Below, in pieces: positions 32,691 through 44,790 of a DNA stretch of 64,000 nucleotides. The notes under the pieces were generated by a model that searched no databases, was not told the origin of the DNA, and saw nothing but the letters and a program-made list of their open reading frames with translations. Each line of letters begins with the position of its first letter. Position 1 is the stretch's first letter. The position numbers were made by a program, and so were the translations under genes. The DNA lies in NCBI GenBank assembly GCA_033239005.1, contig BSQZ01000108.1, positions 1,104,501 through 1,168,500 of the forward strand, given 5' to 3'. This DNA comes from Lamellibrachia satsuma. Taxonomy: Eukaryota > Annelida > Polychaeta > Sabellida > Siboglinidae.

Positions 32691-33600
32691 TAATTAGCTA
32701 ATTACAATGTCATTCAGGCATTTGACTCATTCATAAAATAAGAGTTTATACTTTTATCAGTTGGTTCATACGACGCAATTTGACTTAACTTTAAAGTTTA
32801 ATTGTAATAATTATATTCGGTGATGCAATGTATTTTTATTGTTAACACCCCTGATTCTATTTTTTAGGGATATGCGGTGTCAAAATAAATTTTATTTGAA
32901 ATTTGATTTAATTATATTGATACAACTGTCCGATTGAAAAGCTAAATCATGCCAACATTTTTTTAGAGTAGCATCTCGACAATGACGCTGATTGGCTGCT
33001 GACGCTTCACGGGAACGCCTACACAAAATGAAGTGGTGACAATGTGTAACAATGAGACCACGTCTCTGCTGCCAGACTCTCTTCTCGGCGGATGCACAAA
33101 GCCGAGCGAGAGTCGGATAAGCGAGACTAGGCAATTATGTGTTCGACAAACGGAGGCGCCACAGCAAGGAGCCTGGAAAATTTATATTGCGATGATGCAG
33201 GGTGTACTTTTAATTGTGACCGGAGTTATGTATGCGTCCAGATTCTGGTACCATACATAATTATATTAATTAGACTCTCATCCGGGGATTTGGCTAACTA
33301 AAATGAGTGAAGCTTTATCAGTTTAATGTGCTGTGAAGGTTCTCCAGTGAGCCAAGTAGGCCTACGTACATGCCTATAAACGTATTTCAGTTCGTACGGC
33401 CATGCAAGTTCCTTAATTCTTGTGAGGAAAAGAGTAGCCGGGGCTGGCAATTAAATTACCAGTCTGTCGAGACAGTGGTAATGCGCACGCAGTCACCACG
33501 CCACTGCAGTCTAAGCACGCAACCGCCATCTGTCGTCATCACGTGCACGACCGTCCAATTGACTGATCCAGAGTATGATGTCGCAATCCTATTTATGTTA
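32691..33600 (+). other. Spacer, no gene seen
   Basis: Contains a small hairpin GACTCTC...GAGAGTC (33074-33111), the second palindrome (33216-33255), and from 33311 a diverged copy of the intergenic block seen at 21190-21340. Confidence 0.4.
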
Positions 33601-33682
33601 TCAAGCTTCGCCTTAGCAACCATGTTGACATAGCAACCTTGTTTACATAATATGTAAACACGGTTGCTAAAGCGAAGCTTGA
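33601..33682. repeat. 82-bp palindrome
   Basis: Outer arms begin TCAAGCTTCGCCTTAGCAAC and end GTTGCTAAAGCGAAGCTTGA. The core GTTTACATAATATGTAAAC (33641-33659) is itself a perfect palindrome. It is a MITE-like hairpin with no coding content. Confidence 0.75.
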
Positions 33683-33862
33683 CGAATATATATTACATTA
33701 CCGGTATACATCAGCCATATCAAACTTTCCAACATGCCATTCTAGCTGAAACAACGTTGCCCTTTGTTTTTGTCGCAGACGACTTATTGAGCCAAAAACT
33801 GTCACGAAATGTATTTGTCAATCCTGCAGTCTAACCACTTCCATATTGCATATCTACGATCT

Positions 33863-34026
33863 CACGGGGGTGGGGGGGGCGGGGGGGCGGGAGGGGTGCG
33901 GTAATCGTGGCCACCTACCCACTCCAATATGTAGCGGCACAACAGGTTACATACGGAAAAAAATCAAACCATGGCCCAATGCCGCCCCCACCCCCACGCC
34001 CCTCCTCCCCAGCACGCCACTGCAGT
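33863..34026. mobile_element. G-rich hAT-like MITE copy
   Basis: The left part CTACGATCTCACGGGGG and the right terminus CACGCCACTG match the ends of the MITE at 2719-2844. A run of G tracts at 33866-33900 faces C tracts at about 33985-34015, so the element can fold back. The G tracts also fit a quadruplex. Confidence 0.45.
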
Positions 34027-34663
34027 AGCCGTCATCGTGACACGGTCACGTGAACCTCTAGTCATCGAGCGCCGTGACCGGAAGAAGGTCGGCGCAAGCA
34101 GTACACACGCACAGAAATGGCGTTAGTGTACACAGCAGCAATCCTTGTCCAGTTTGCCTGCCTGGATTCAATGAATTGACGTCTAAAAAACAATTAACGC
34201 GAACCATGCTGCATCGGCACACGCTGTTCACAGAAATAGCACCCCGCACCCTGTTAGTACCCGTGAGCTAACTAGCATTTGACTGTTAGACATTTCCTAA
34301 GACTTAATTTAATCACTGTTGTAGGAACCACCTGTTCTTAATTTCTACGATTTATTTAACCTTCATAAATTTACTAAATACATATAGGACCTACAATCGA
34401 TTTTACATTGAATGGTTTGTAACCAAGGAGGAACAACCAATGGTGGTGGAGACAACAGTGAAACGGGAGCAATTTTGACTTGGAAAAATACCTCTCCCCT
34501 CTACAGTCGCTAATCATCAAAGTCATTTGTATGCGAAGCAATAAGTCCACACTGGGGAAAGTGCCCCCGAGATTCTTTCTTGATCAACATCGCTTCAAGG
34601 GAAGCGAAAAGAGCCGTTAAGCGGCTACTTAGGTGGATTGTGATTGATTTTGTGGGACGCCTT
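34027..34663 (+). other. Spacer, diverged intergenic block, no gene seen
   Basis: 34027-34280 resembles 21478-21830 (GTCATCGTGACACGGTCAC and the following segment). Confidence 0.4.
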
Positions 34664-34783
34664 TTTGTGATGGCCTGGTACGAGTGTGCCACTTTTACCT
34701 TGGTTTGTGAGGGCCTGGTACGAGTGTACCACTTGTACCTTGGTTTGTGAGGGCCTGGTACGAGTGTACCACTTGTACCTCGG
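34664..34783 (+). repeat. Three tandem 40-bp units with internal hairpin
   Basis: Each unit includes GGTACGAGTG and CACTTGTACC, which are inverted repeats of each other. The units end at the edge of the large palindrome that follows. Confidence 0.88.
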
Positions 34784-34789
34784 TTTGTA

Positions 34790-34987
34790 TATATATGACC
34801 GGGGGTAGTTATTAGATATGTCACCTGCACTTACACAATAAATATATTAATTATTCCATTTTTACTAATGTTACTAACTTCCTTAAACCATGGTACAACT
34901 GGCAAAAAATTTAAGAAATGGATTAATTAATATATTTATTGTGTAAGTGCAGGTGTCATATCTAATAAGTACCCCCGGTCATATAAA
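34790..34987. repeat. Large inverted repeat (arms ~72 bp)
   Basis: 34790-34861 pairs with 34915-34987 with few mismatches; both carry GACCGGGGGTA and ACCTGCACTTACACAATAAA. A partial third copy in direct orientation follows at 34990-35024. Confidence 0.88.
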
Positions 34988-35021
34988 TATATATTTATAT
35001 GACCGGGGGTACTTATTAGAT

Positions 35022-35128
35022 TAGTTTATTATGCTTGATAACATTTATTTTGTTATTGGTCTGTTGTTTATCGTGATATCAACTGGGATAAACAACAGGC
35101 CGCTAAAAACAGAACTGCTGGCAAGCAT
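35022..35128. repeat. Nested palindromes
   Basis: Outer arms TAGTTTATTATGCTTG (35022-35037) and CAAGCATAATAAACTA (35113-35128). Inner arms CTGTTGTTTATC and GATAAACAACAG (35061-35072, 35087-35098). Confidence 0.8.
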
Positions 35129-35388
35129 AATAAACTACAAGAAATAATTAGTAAATTCGGACTGCAAAACATGGTGAACGACCCCACTCGGATTGATTAC
35201 GGTAACACTTCAAATCTCTCCATAATCATCAACACCCAGACCACTCCTGGAATGAGTGGTCATGAATCTGTGACCTTCAATGTCAACTTAAATCCAGTTT
35301 GGAACAGGAAACCATCACACAAACTATTTAGATACAAATCAGCAGACTGGGAACTTAAAGGAAACAAAAATCATGGCATATGCACCTA
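35104..35388 (+). mobile_element. LINE endonuclease C-terminal fragment
   Basis: An open frame reads KFGLQNMVNDPTRIDYGNTS, then SIIINTQTTPG, then MSGHESVTFNVNL. This is the end of an apurinic-type endonuclease domain, with the catalytic SDH box as SGH. The rest of the element is absent. A GC-less, uninterrupted frame suggests it is not very old. Confidence 0.6.
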
Positions 35389-35900
35389 GAGTTACTAAAA
35401 CATAAACATTTGCAATTACAATCAAGAATATCACGCCAGTGGTTTACAAGGAAAACATTGTTGAACATACAATATGTTAATATAATGGGCGTCATACTGT
35501 TAGAAACCATACGTCACGAATGTGTGTAGTCTGACAATATTCGCTCACCAAATGAAAATATATTTGTAAACACCTAGTCCTCTACTTACCAATAGGATAT
35601 GGATATGCTGTGTGCGTCTAAGCTTAACATATAGCGCACATTTTGGCCTTTGTTTACTAAACGTATCCCGTTCTGACTTAATGCACTTAATGCGTCTCAC
35701 CGGATGTCGATTTCTTTGAACTGCTAGTCGCTTACTGGCCGCCACATAAACATGTCAGCCGCCAGGAAAAAACATTTGACCAGAATCTCCAACTTTCAGA
35801 AAAAATTTTGGGAGAACCACTAGAATGATATTCTTGATTGTAGTTGCAATTGATTCTTTCAGGTGTATTGCCACAAAACCATGACTTGTTTCGCTTTAAC
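35389..35900 (+). other. Spacer, no gene seen
   Basis: AT-rich with only short frames. No repeat was recognised. Confidence 0.35.
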
Positions 35901-35982
35901 GTTAAACATGTTTTGACGGACCGTCTCACACCACAAACTCAACAGGCTGTGCCGATATGGTGTTATAATGTTATAAAGTACC

Positions 35983-36021
<39 letters not shown>

Positions 36022-36238
36022 TACATATATACACATATACACATATACACATATACACATACACACATACATACACATACATACACATACATACACATAC
36101 ATACACATACATACACATACATACATATACATACATACATATATACATATAGTTAAACATGTTTTGACGGACCGTCTCACACCACAAACTCAACAGGCTG
36201 TGCGATATGGTGTTATAATGTTATAAAGTACCTTTATA

Positions 36239-36240
<2 letters not shown>
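35901..36240 (+). repeat. ~89-bp direct repeats flanking a microsatellite
   Basis: 35901-35991 and 36152-36240 are nearly identical, both starting GTTAAACATGTTTTGACGG and ending in CTTTATATAT. A TA/CATA tract lies between them and a second, longer one follows. Confidence 0.88.
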
Positions 36241-36292
<52 letters not shown>

Positions 36293-36361
36293 TATACATA
36301 TATATACATATATATACATACATATATACATACATATATACATACATATATACATACATAT

Positions 36362-36441
<80 letters not shown>

Positions 36442-36452
36442 TATATATATAC

Positions 36453-36536
<84 letters not shown>

Positions 36537-36665
36537 TATACAAACATATATACAACACACATATATACACATATGCACACATTTACACACACACACACGC
36601 ACACGCACACGCACACGCACACGCACACGCACACGCACACACACACACACAAACACACACAAACA
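36241..36665. repeat. Compound (TA)n, (TACA)n, (CA)n, (CACG)n microsatellite
   Basis: A continuous simple-sequence tract. All long Tyr-Ile or Cys-Val reading frames here are its translation and are not genes. Confidence 0.97.
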
Positions 36666-36724
36666 CACATACATAAATAATAATAATAAATAACAATAAA
36701 TGTTATTTGAATGTTTTATGTTGT

Positions 36725-36806
36725 ATATAAGGTGTTGTAAGTTTTATGTAAGGTGTCGTAAGTTTTATGTAAGGTGTCGTAAGTTTTATGTAAGGTGTTG
36801 TAAGTT
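36725..36806 (+). repeat. Tandem 21-bp repeat, 4 units
   Basis: Units AAGGTGTCGTAAGTTTTATG with a few changes. Confidence 0.85.
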
Positions 36807-36814
36807 CGCCAATG

Positions 36815-36940
36815 GTTCTCTCGAGGTTATAGAAGAACGTTTGGTACACACGTTTGGGGAACGTACAAAAAACGTCCCATGGGACGGTTCTCAGAACGTT
36901 TCCTCCAAACATTTTCATAACCAGTCAAGAACGTTTACGA
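36815..36940. mobile_element. MITE-like inverted-repeat element
   Basis: Left end GGTTATAGAAGAACGTTTGG and right end CCAAACATTTTCATAACC pair imperfectly. The interior holds GAACGT motifs and CGTCCCATGGGACG. Confidence 0.45.
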
Positions 36941-37017
36941 TGGTTAAATTGTTAGCTTAGTCACGTAACAACGACCACTCCGCAACCAACCCCACTACCA
37001 TCACGGCAGAAAGTGCA

Positions 37018-37090
37018 CCGTTACGACCACCGTAACCGTCACCGTTACGACCACCGTAACCGTCACCGTTACGACCACCATAACCGTCAC
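37018..37090 (+). repeat. Tandem 24-bp repeat, 3 units
   Basis: Units of GTTACGACCACCGTAACCGT plus CACC. The single-copy relatives are at 8725-8780 and 24665-24715. Confidence 0.85.
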
Positions 37091-37268
37091 AATTATGAAC
37101 ACAACTGCAGTCAGTTGATATCTGACCGTGGTCGTAGAATTTTTCAGAAGTAATTGCCCGTCGACGTCTGACGTAGAATCACGTTTTGTAACAGACACGG
37201 CGGGCTGTGTTTATACTGCAGTGTTTTGTCACGGTGACAACCGTTAAACCGGTGCGCAGAACGCCGCT

Positions 37269-37389
37269 TATATAGACGACGCGCCGCCCAGTCAGTGAGC
37301 ACTTATTGCCAGCAGACATGCAACGTTACAACCAGACGACCGATTCCTCGCACAAGGTTTACACGGTGAATATAGGGCCATTTACTCGG
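37269..37389 (+). promoter_or_regulatory. Candidate upstream promoter and first exon (spacer C/D)
   Basis: TATATAG (37269-37275), initiator-like GTCAGTGAGCAC with A at 37294 (25 bases on), and donor CTCGG|GTGAGTAG after 37389. It is the third copy of the module at 8955 and 24914. Between TATA and donor, only short segments are conserved. Confidence 0.42.
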
Positions 37390-37570
37390 GTGAGTAGACA
37401 TTGTGTATTAAATAGCTGGGTGTGTGACGTATGTACGGCAAATCAGAAACCGGCAGATGGTCAATACCCCGGCTGGTCGATCAAAGGGCGTGTTAACTAT
37501 TTTCTCTAGCAATTGAGGCTTCACCGTCCATCCTCGCTAGCCAGGGACGGTGGTAGTATAATATAACGGT

Positions 37571-37862
37571 ACCCTATTGAAACGTGGATTTGTCAGTTTA
37601 TCCCACATCATCAAAAAATATTGTACTTTGGCCCACTTGCTGTCTTGGTCGACGTGTTTCTGGGAACCAGACGCGTCCGCGCCCAAACTTCAAAGAACGT
37701 TTCCAGGAAATGCCTATCATTACCCGTCCGAAAAGCGACGAGGGGTCTACAACCAATTAAAGTTAAGTTCCTGTATGTAGGACGGTCTAAATTCCGGCTC
37801 ACAATATCATTGGTGAACACAACAACTGAAAATGCACCGTTTCAACAGGTCGATCTGCCAGA
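37571..37862. repeat. Repeat with terminal inverted ends; inverted relative at 43217-43400
   Basis: The left end TTGAAACGTGGATTTGTCAG and the right end CGTTTCAACAGGTCGATCTG are inverted relative to each other. The stretch with TTGGTCGACGTGTTTCTGGG recurs in reverse at about 43262-43310, and a short piece at 47665-47710. It is probably a non-autonomous element. Confidence 0.5.
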
Positions 37863-38390
37863 GGTAGGGTAAAGTCGCCTATATTAGACCCCCTTAGGAG
37901 AACATGTTATAGCTTAGTAACAAAGAGAGCTTTTTAAATACCCTTCTTACTAGATATTCAATACGTCTGAGTCTACATATCTGCGTTTTCAAAAAAAATT
38001 GTAATTTAAAGCTACACAGGGAAAATTAGAAAAGTAAAAAAGTAAAAAATTAATTTGGTACAATTTAAGACACTATGGTTCTATTTTGGACTACTGCTAT
38101 TCTTATATTGGACCAAATTCACATACAGAAAACAACACATTTGTATGAAAATGCTAATTATATGCATTTTATAAACTCATTGATATGTGGACCCTAGTAT
38201 CAAACTGTATGAAGCGACTGCTAATTGTATAAACATTTACAAGAACAATTTATTTGCAAAGGAAAATTTGCAGACTTTTTAGAGATCAACCAAAAACCAT
38301 TGTTGATACTGAAAACGATTTAGAACTGTTAAAAAGTAGAACATTGTCACGATCATAGTTTAGGTACTACATATGTCGCAACATGTGTAG
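37863..38390 (+). other. AT-rich spacer, no gene seen
   Basis: Only short frames and A-rich runs are seen. Confidence 0.4.
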
Positions 38391-41163
38391 GGGGTATCTT
38401 GCCGGTCCCAAGCCCGGGTAAAGGGGGAGGGTTAGGCATGGGTCTAACAACCCCATCCTGTCGAAAAAAAACTGTTACAAAAACCAATACCATATATCAA
38501 AGCAATAACAGGAATGAAGCAAGCCAGGAAGGATGAAGGATGCCGGCCAAACTCAGATGGAAGCTGACAGACCGATGGTGGATTTCCTGAAACCGAAGAA
38601 GAAGGTGAGAGTCATCTACTGGAACGTACGTACCTTGTACCAGACCGACATGCTGGCTCAGGCGGTGAGGGAGTTTGACAACTACAACTTAGACATTCTT
38701 GGAATCGGTGAAACAAGGTGGACAGGAACAGGGAAAAGACAGCTGGCATCAGGCCACACCATACTCTACTCATGGAGAACCGACAATCGGCACGCAGAAT
38801 GAGTAGCCATAATATACCGAAGCAAGCTGGAAAAAAAACACTTATCGAATGGAAACCCATGGGAGCTAGACTTGTAAGAGCTAGATTTAACTCAAGACAC
38901 ACCAGGTTCACTATCATATCGTGTTATGCCCCTATTGAAGACGCAGAAAAAGAGGACAAGCAGGTTTTTTACGACCAGTTGCAAGAAACGATACACAGGG
39001 TACTGGCTCGTGACATGCTGTTGGTGATAGGCGACCTTAATGCCAGGGTGGGCAATGACAACACAGGCAGAGAGAACAACATGGGGACACATGGGTGTGG
39101 AATCATGAACAATAATGGACAGCGCCTCTGCGAACTCTGTGAAGAAAACAAACCAGTCATTGGGGGACCATTTTTCATTATAATGAAATCCACAAGAAAA
39201 CTTAGATTTCACCGGAAGGAGCCACCACCAGCCAGATAGACCACGTTCTTGTCAATAAGAAATGGAGGAGTTCACTGCAGGATGTAAGGACAAGAAGATG
39301 GGCAGATGTTTGAGAAATCGATTTAAAGCCCCGGAGGAAGAACAAGAAATTAACATAGCCAACTTCAATCAAGCAATTAATGAAGCAGGAGTGAAAATCC
39401 TGGGATACAAGACAAAGAAAAGGAAGGAATGCATGAAAGGGATGGCTAAAGCAGATAAGAAATCTTTCATGGAGGGACGTGTAGAGGAGGCTGTGGAAGC
39501 AGCTAGAAAACAGGACCTTAAGACTCTCTATAGGATCAAAAAAACACTCAGCGGTGGATTAAAAACAGTGATATACCAGTCAAGGATACAAACGGAAACC
39601 TCGTCTCAAGTGAAACAGGGAAATTGGAGTGCTGGAAAGAACACTGCCAGACCAGCTTAAACAGGCCAGAGCCAACAGAAACAGCTCAGATACCAGAAGC
39701 TGAGGAAGACGTGGATGTGAACACACACCAACCAACACTTGAAGAGGTGAAAATGGCCATAAAGGTAATGACGAATGGGAAGGCCCCAGGCTCTGATGGA
39801 GTGACAGCTAAGACGTTGAAGGTTGAAGATACAGTCATACCCAGACTTCTGACGCAGATCTTCAATGACATCTGGAAAACAGAAAACAGAAAATGGGGCT
39901 GATAGTAAAATTACTCTTTAAGAGATTTATGCAACTGCAACAACTTTAAGGAGACTTATGCAACTGCAACAACTGGAGAGGTATCACCCGCTGACAAGCA
40001 AAGTCCTTAGCAAAATTATTCAAGAAAGACTGACCGAGGCACTGGAACAGCACATCAGGGAAGAGCAGGCAGCCTTCAGGAAAGGGAAATCTTGCAGTGA
40101 TCACATATATACTCTAAGGCAGATACTAGAGCAGAGCAAGGAGGGGAAGACACCACTCTGTGCTAAGTTCATAGACTTTGAAAATGCTTTTGGCAGCTTT
40201 CATCGGGAGTCCTTATGGAGCACCACGAGACACTACGGAATTCTTGCCAAACTTGTCAACATCATCAATATGCTGTGTACAGATTTTTCAGCACAAGTGA
40301 TATGCAGCAACAGTCTGATATATACATTAACAGGTGTGAAGCAAAGCTGCATCCTCTCGCCATTTATGTTTATGCAGTGTAGACAGGAGAGGGATTAGAT
40401 GGACGCTGACAACTCAGTTAGAGGATCTGGACTTTGCACATAACATCTGCCTAACATCCCACCGCCTCTCGGCCATGCAGTCAAAGACAGAAGAGCTTTC
40501 CACTACCGCACAAAAGATTGGACTCAACGCCAGCGTAAAAAAGACCAAGCACATGATGATGACTAGCAGGACAAACGAACCAATAAAACTTCAAGGAGAA
40601 AACATTCAAGAGGTGGAGGAGTTCACCTACCTGGGATCCAAGATGAATGCTGATGGAAGTTCTGAAAGAGAAATACGCGCAAGACTGTCAAAAGCTGGCC
40701 AAGCATTTGCTACACTCAGAAACGGAAATCTGTGAAATTTTGTCAGAAAGCGAAAATACGCCTTTTAAAGAGCAATGTTCTTAGTATCTTCTTTTATGGA
40801 TCAGAATCCTGGAAAATGACAAATATTATCAACCATAGACTTGAAATCTTCTAGAACAGATGCCTTCGCAAAATACTGAAGATAGTCTGGCCTAACACCA
40901 TCTCCAATGCAGTACTCCACAGAAAAACATCAACCCAGCCAATCAGACAGCAATAGTCCGAACTGCTCTCAGATGGACAACAGATGGAAAACGGGTGAGA
41001 GGAAGACCGAAAGAAACCTGGAGAAGAACGGTGGAGCGAGAAATGAAAGAATATAACCTGACCTGGGGGAAGCTCGAGAAAACATCGAGAGATAGACTGC
41101 AGTGACGTGCTCTGGTGTCGGCCTAGAGTGAACTTCCGCATGAAGAGGATTAAGTAAGTAAGT
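38391..41163 (+). mobile_element. RTE-clade LINE, degenerate
   Basis: The endonuclease starts at about 38602 (VIYWNVRTLYQTD, LGIGETRWTG) and continues from 38718 to 39239 (CYAPIEDAEKED, GDLNARVGND). The linker is at 39262-39660. The RT covers 39624-40735: NGKAPGSDGVTAKTLK, REEQAAFRKGKSCSDH, FIDFENAFGSFHRESLW and, past frameshifts, the C-terminal FTYLGSKMNADGSS. The catalytic box is decayed to DLDFAHN. Many stops break it. The 5' region shares GGTCCCAAGCCCGG with the 59-62 kb element, and both end in TAAG repeats (41150-41163), so they are one family. Confidence 0.85.
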
Positions 41164-41592
41164 ATATCACAACTGTTGTTGTTGTTGTTGTTCAAATTTG
41201 CAGTTTTTGCAGACGACGCAGCAAACCATAGATTCGACTGAGCAGTTTCCACAAAGAAAACATGGCCAGCTTGGTTCGTCTGCTTCAGGTTCTGTGTCTT
41301 GGATGTTTTACCTGTTTTTTTTAGCGGCGTCTGTTAACTTCTGTTTTTAAGGACTGGCCGTGATCTCAACGGAGGTATCATTTGACTGCTTTCTACTGTT
41401 TTTTTGTGGCACCGTATATATTATTTTCAAAGACACGGTTTGTCTCGTTGGAGAATCTAGTTCAATTCCACGACTATATTTTTAGCTGACTAGAAGATCG
41501 TAATGTCCAACATCATCAGTCGATTCTTGTAAACTGCACATCAACCATTCCTTTGGAGGAGATGTACAACTCTCCGTACCGGTTGATAACAA
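41164..41592 (+). other. No gene seen; (GTT)n and possible pogo 3' region
   Basis: Starts with a short GTT microsatellite (41172-41191). It could contain the degraded end of the transposon at 41593-42500. Confidence 0.35.
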
Positions 41593-42500
41593 TTATGTCT
41601 TTGTTGTAAACAGCAATGTTTTTTTTTCTATATAGTTTGCAGTAGCTGCCACTTCTATTTCACCGGGCATTGCTGTAGCCGTTGTCATGTGTGCAAGTCT
41701 ATCTTCGAAGTTTCGGAAGAGAGGGGCATGCCTGGGCTGGCCAACGTTGATTATGCTGGCATTATGGTTGTACAAGTCTATGTTCGCAACAATTCTCACG
41801 AAATCAGTTCCATGGAAAACCTCCTGATTCACCGGCCAAAGACCACATTTTTAGAAACCATTTTTTTGCGCAGCCCACAGTGGCAGCTTTGTCGTATGCA
41901 TCAGAAAAGATTTCGCTTGAAGGTTAACATCGGCGGTATACAATTATCTGCAGCATTGGTAGCAATGACACAAGTTGTGCTCAATCCATTTTCTGCAGTG
42001 GTTAGAACCCCCGTTCGTCGCTTGCCCTTCTCACAAAACACTTTTGACGGTTTTTGCCCGTGCTTAGGCCAGATTCGTCCATATTGTAAGCTTTTGTTCG
42101 ATTTAGACGATGTTTGGTGACGAGCTCTGAGAGCTTGTTAAAGTAGCTTTTAACGGCTTCCTTATTGAAACCGTCGGCTCTAGCCAGTGCTGTCACTTCT
42201 GGCCTACGTAAGGAACATTCTCGGTGACGCACGAGAAATCCAGCAAACCAGTTTTGTCCCACTATTCTTTCATTTTTGCTAAATCCATTTTTCTCTGCAA
42301 ATTGGAAAGCGAGCCGCTGAAGGTCAACCTTTGTTATTGGAAACATAGTTTGTTGAAGATCTAAAACGTGTTTCACGATCTCATTCTCCATTTCAGCAGT
42401 TAAAGCACAGTGTGTTCCAAAATGAACTGTTCTTGCTTTGCCATATTGTTTCGACATTTGTAATGGCGGAGAAGAGAAGTCTTTGGTACACCATACCACC
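41593..42500 (-). pseudogene. pogo/Tigger-like transposase relic
   Basis: Read on the minus strand. 42499-42002 gives the N-terminal CENP-B/Tc5-type DNA-binding region (LQRLAFQFAEKNGFSKNE, VGQNWFAGFLVRHRECSLR) and the start of the DDE domain (AYNMDESGLSTGK). Past a frameshift near 42005, VIATNAADNCIPPMLTFKRN continues the DDE domain, with a stop near 41910. 41832-41593 is a further degraded piece. The second and third acidic residues cannot be placed. Terminal repeats were not identified. Transposase genes of this type carry out cut-and-paste at TA sites; this copy is inactive. Confidence 0.72.
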
Positions 42501-42649
42501 GTGCTGCAGATTTGAAGCCCATATTACAATTATTAATGCTTGTAAGCGCCCTTTCTAAATCTGATTTCTCCTATTTCCTGTAGACTGGTTGAAACGTCAA
42601 CGTCATAAAACTTATTGTGCATTATAAATCAGACAGCCAAAGTAAGCTG

Positions 42650-43216
<567 letters not shown>

Positions 43217-43400
43217 TTTATTTTCTCTTGCACAACTCCCAGATACGTGCAAGTTTTGGGCACGGGCGCGTCTGGTTCCCAGAAACATGTCGACCAAGAC
43301 AGCAAGTGGATCCAATTACAAATGATTCCGCATATACCCGCACATGGCGTGGGATAAACTGACAAATCCACGTTTCAACAGGTCGCTCTGCCAGGAGTAC
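43217..43400 (-). repeat. Inverted relative of the repeat at 37571-37862
   Basis: Its reverse complement matches 37575-37690 and carries the terminus CGTTTCAACAGGTCGCTCTG at 43371-43392. Confidence 0.55.
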
Positions 43401-43529
43401 AGAAGTACTACTAGGTTGAGGCACTCATGTAGTCAGAAAGCACTGGCGGCGATGATAACATCGTTTAATGACTCTTGTATCGATCCTAACTACTTTGTGC
43501 ATTGTTGAAAGGTGCTGTAATCAGTTATA

Positions 43530-44790
43530 ATAATAATACTAATAATATTTATTTTTATAAAGCGCAATTTTAAAAAAAAATGCTTAAACCGTTGTACAGG
43601 AATATAATTGCATATACAATATAATATAATCAAATTACATATAAAAACTAATTGTTAATAATAATGTAATGTCATTAAAAAAACGTTAAAAAATAGCATA
43701 AATATGTACACAGTAGCGAATAGAATGAAAAGTTAAATAATTTAAACAATAAAACTATTAATTAACGATTATAAATAATTGTTTTTAAAGAAGAAAAATA
43801 TATAACTATTAACATACGTACAATCATGCGTGTATGCATAAACTATGAATTGCACAATAAAATATCAAAATAAAATAAAATGTCAGTAAAATGTCAGCGG
43901 TATTCTTCTTTAAGCATGTGTATTTTAAGAGACTGTTTGAACAGCGATAGGTTTCGGCTGCACTTTATGGCAATTGGCAGCGAATTCCAAAGTATAGGTC
44001 AAATCACTTTGAAGGACCGATCCCCAAAACTAACACGCTTTGCTCGCGGCACCTCTAGCATACGTTGTTGGGACGAACGTGTACGCCCTGTAGAGGATTG
44101 TCTCTTCAACATGCAAAATACAGCGGTGCCGTGCCGTCGAGACATCGGAACACATGTACAAGGATCTTAAATTCGATTCGACATTTGACAGGCAGCCAGT
44201 GCAATTCTTTCAAAATTGGGGTTATATGATCACGGCGAGGTGTGAAAGTGATAATTCTGGCCGCCATGTTTAGGATGGGTTGAAGTTTATTCAAGTGTTC
44301 TAGTGGTAGGCCAGCAAGTGTTCCAATCTAATCTGGGCATGATAAAAGCGTGGACTAGTAAGTTGGTCGTATCTATAGTAAGGTATCGCCGGATACGACT
44401 AATATTATGGAGGTGCATGTAGGCTGTTCGGCAGATGGCACTTATAGGGTTTGTCATGCAGATGGATGAATAAAATACAACACCAAGGTTACGAACGTTA
44501 GTTGATGTGTTCAAAGTTGCTTTGTCAATGATTATGCGGATGTCCTTCATCAGTGGCAACTCGTGTTTGATGCCGAACACCACAGCATCGGTCTTCTCAT
44601 CGTTCAACTTGTGTTTGGTGCCGAACACCACAACATCAGTCTTCTCATCGTTCAACTTGTGTTTGGTGCCGAACACCACAACATCGGTCTTCTCATCGTT
44701 CAAATTCAATAAGTTGGCCCGCGACCATTTCCCGATTTCCTCCAGGCAACTGCACACACAATCTATTGCGTTCACCTAATCGACTCGACT
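43530..44790 (-). mobile_element. L2-like LINE, 5'-truncated
   Basis: Read on the minus strand. 44775-44287 carries the thumb region (CLEEIGKWSRANLLNLNDEK, VRNLGVVF, ISRIRRYLTID, LLVHAFIMPRLDWN). 44294-44106 carries NMAARIITFTPRRDHITPIL and KELHWLPV. About 44010-43890 holds FGDRSFK and LFKQSLKIHMLKEEYR. The tail near 43550 contains GCGCTTTATAAAAATAAA, typical of L2 3' ends, followed by ATT repeats. A 48-bp segment (16 codons) is tandemly triplicated at 44562-44705. Frameshifts make it inactive. Confidence 0.8.

Noticed and set aside
32289..32693. A 134-codon plus-strand frame
   Set aside because: No domain is seen, an opposing frame of similar length overlaps it, and its end runs into the 53-bp palindrome.
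34664..34783. A CRISPR array
   Set aside because: Three adjacent 40-bp units without unique spacers, in a eukaryotic genome.
35844..36674. Long Tyr-Ile, Cys-Val and Thr-His reading frames on both strands
   Set aside because: They are translations of TA, CA and GT microsatellites. The same applies to 9897-10115 and 42612-43031.
41172..41191. Coding polyglutamine or polyasparagine tract
   Set aside because: It is a short GTT microsatellite just after the RTE tail and is not in a supported frame.
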